Origin: Amanita rubescens
Taxonomy: Eukaryota > Basidiomycota > Agaricomycetes > Agaricales > Amanitaceae
DNA: 32,042 nucleotides
Direction of reading: 5' to 3'
Assembly: GCA_015039365.1 (NCBI GenBank)
Contig: WION01000574.1
Coordinates: 1-32,042 of the forward strand
Under the pieces are notes generated by a model, which saw only the letters and a program-made list of their open reading frames with translations, was not told the origin of the DNA and did not search any database. Within the stretch, counting starts at the first letter, position 1. Every line of letters starts with the position of its first letter. Positions 30,600 to 32,042 of the stretch are shown one piece after another. Both the position numbers and the translations under genes were made by a program.

Positions 30600-31300
30600 G
30601 AAAAGCGGGCTTTCACAAGAGTTTTTACATGGTCATATCGCGTGTATGCGCTTCGATCAAGTTCGAGTTTATTCGATCTGTCCAATTCGGAGCAGGATGG
30701 CCTCGATAAGATGTGACCAACCCTTTATACGCTTCTGAATCACAGGTGTGCTTATTACCCTTGGCTTCTTTTCCGATCTGACAGTCATCACAGACAAAGG
30801 TCACGGTGTTGGACCATACTTGAACGTGCAAGAAGGTGATACCATGTGATCCAATTTTAACCTCGCATGGTGTCGTCGTGCGCATCGATAAATCTATTCA
30901 TAATACCTTCCAGACATTCAAGTGACGTTCTTCGCACAGCATACAACAGCGTTCCCCTGAAAGCTGGGATGACCGTGACTGGTCGAGAATGGAAAATTTG
31001 GCATTAGAATCGAAGACGTTATGCTAGTACGCGGAGTCAAGGGTTACCTTGGCTTTGAACATGTGACCATGTGAGGAGTTTCGCCGCCAATTGTGCTTCT
31101 TGAGGTGTCCAATCGATAAAAAGCTTGTTGATATCTCTTATTACCGCAGAAAAAAAGATTGGTTGAATAACTATCACGATTCACGCGGAATTTTCCCCTT
31201 GCTTCAAAATGACCAGAGGACATTAGATTGGCTAATGAGGGAGTTCACGATTTATGACAAATCTGTAAGTCTATACAATTAACAAAGGGGTCGCAAGCTC
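30600..31300 (+). pseudogene. Decayed partial copy of the aminopeptidase P gene (3' end)
   Basis: The stretch aligns by eye with 23214-24160 of the intact gene. Shared parts include GAAAAGCGGGCTTTCACAAG, the His-loop exon, the exon with AACAGCGTTCCCCTGAAAGC, and the last exon with AATCGATAAAAAGCTTGTTG. Intron sequence is copied too (for example GAGGAGTTTCGC..GCCAATT), so it is a DNA duplication, not a retrocopy. Internal deletions remove the exon around [10 protein letters not shown], most of NEPGYY with a metal-ligand Glu, the PNNFGDK stretch and others. The 7-nt microexon is gone. It extends past the original stop to TAAGTCTATACAATTAA. It cannot encode an enzyme. Confidence 0.85.
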
Positions 31301-31543
31301 CCCCATTATGCTTTTCGAACCCGGAAGTTTGGTGCAATTGAGAAGCATGATAACGATGTGTCATATCAAAGCAGATTACGGCAATCCGTGATGACGCTCA
31401 AACGTTATTCTTTACAGTTCCACAACACCGGAACCTTGTAGCATTCCTGCATTGAGCCAGCACGGAAGTCTGGAAACGCGGACGGAGCCGGTAGAAGGTA
31501 TGTGACAGTTACTCGCTACCGTTATCGGCAAATTTACGTTTAG

Positions 31544-32042
31544 ATGGCTCCCGAGTGTGCCAAACACTTGTCATCCTCCCATGCCCGAGCACGCGCTACC
31601 GGTTGGACAGTCTGCAATGCGCATTTTACTGAAGCAGGTTGCCCCAAGGGACGAGCTTGCATTTTGAGGCACGATGCTGTCAAGTGCTCCTGCGGCGCAC
31701 TGGTTCTCCGTCAGTCGATTGCTCAACATCTTCCTGGCGGGAGGCATCAACAATTCGTCATGCAGGAGCAGTCGCAGCAGGTTATTGGCCCCGTTGCTAT
31801 TCCAGCAAAACCAGTAGAAGCTGCGCCAGAAGAGGACAGGACCGAGAAGTGTCAACGGTGTCGTAGGGTTATTTTTGTCGTTGAGATGCAGGCACATGTG
31901 GCGGAACATGAACGACAGGACAAGATACAAAGCCTAAGAGAAGAGCTTGCTGCTGCAGAGGAGGATAAGCAGGGAATTGTGGTAGATATGAAGGATGGTG
32001 TTGATTTTGGCGTGGTGCCACTTGGAGAGGCAAAGGGTGAGA
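31544..32042 (+). CDS. CCCH zinc-finger protein, probable N-terminus of an SDE3/MOV10-like RNA helicase, runs off the edge
   Basis: ATG 31544 opens a frame that stays open to the last base (166 codons). Residues 24-44 read VCNAHFTEAGCPKGRACILRH, a perfect C-x8-C-x5-C-x3-H finger. Next comes C-S-C-G with a later A-Q-H...R-H, a second finger-like unit, then a spacer and C-x2-C (KCQRCRR) with A-H-x4-E-H. A charged helix (LREELAAAEEDKQG) leads to DGVDFGVVPLG. In agaricomycetes this order of small fingers, charged linker and GVDFG precedes a superfamily-1 helicase core in SDE3/MOV10-like proteins tied to RNA silencing; this is from memory and the helicase part is outside the window. The sequence before the ATG (TACGTTTAG) could also be an acceptor, so an upstream exon is possible. 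Confidence 0.65.
   Translation, partial: MAPECAKHLSSSHARARATGWTVCNAHFTEAGCPKGRACILRHDAVKCSCGALVLRQSIAQHLPGGRHQQFVMQEQSQQVIGPVAIPAKPVEAAPEEDRTEKCQRCRRVIFVVEMQAHVAEHERQDKIQSLREELAAAEEDKQGIVVDMKDGVDFGVVPLGEAKGE

Overview
The window looks like nuclear DNA of a basidiomycete fungus, most likely an agaricomycete (mushroom-forming lineage). Genes are cut by many 47-75 nt introns with GT..AG ends and CTNAC-like branch sites. The recognisable families are ones typical of these fungi: P450, basidiomycete TKL-type kinases, CCCH/SDE3-like helicase, CR-effector-like (Crinkler/RHS type) P-loop NTPases, and a QxW beta-trefoil-like protein. All family names are from reading the translations; no search was run.

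Layout. 0.2-3.5 kb holds three decayed or truncated genes: a broken nuclease-like family member, a short CxC-zinc-motif protein and the C-terminal third of a cytochrome P450. 4.6-5.4 kb holds a five-exon minus-strand gene for a small beta-trefoil-like protein with an acidic/basic tail. 5.9-7.5 kb is a nested pair of terminal-inverted-repeat elements. 7.7-9.0 kb holds a minus-strand proline-rich, signal-peptide-bearing ORF running into a C2H2 zinc-finger array, both frame-broken. 9.0-13.5 kb is repeat-rich, with a perfect 94-bp inverted repeat around two inward-facing tRNA-like (SINE-type) heads, then an unrecognised 246-aa ORF.

13.6-20.2 kb is the highlight. Two head-to-tail copies of a large NTPase gene share intron positions and phases. 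The downstream copy has ACG where the upstream copy has its ATG, and the upstream copy's last exon runs in frame into it. The model is one fused, roughly 1,950-residue double protein (13.6-16.9 kb plus 16.9-20.2 kb), apart from one 1-nt break in an A8 tract. Each half carries two copies of a ~90-residue N-terminal module, a P-loop NTPase domain and a conserved C-terminal domain.

21.1-24.1 kb is an intact 22-exon aminopeptidase P gene with 7-nt and 10-nt microexons. 24.3-26.3 kb is a frame-broken kinase-like gene. 26.7-27.8 kb (minus, perhaps reaching 28.4 kb) is an intact TKL-type kinase domain. 29.4-30.1 kb is an unrecognised conserved-looking two-exon protein. 30.2-31.3 kb is a mosaic of gene fragments: a short direct repeat, an Mpv17/PMP22-like piece and a decayed DNA-level copy of the 3' end of the aminopeptidase gene. 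From 31.5 kb a CCCH zinc-finger protein, probably the start of an SDE3/MOV10-like RNA helicase, runs off the right edge.

The genes do not form a pathway. The window reads as one or two conserved housekeeping genes (aminopeptidase P, helicase) set in fast-evolving accessory DNA full of duplications, insertions and pseudogenes.
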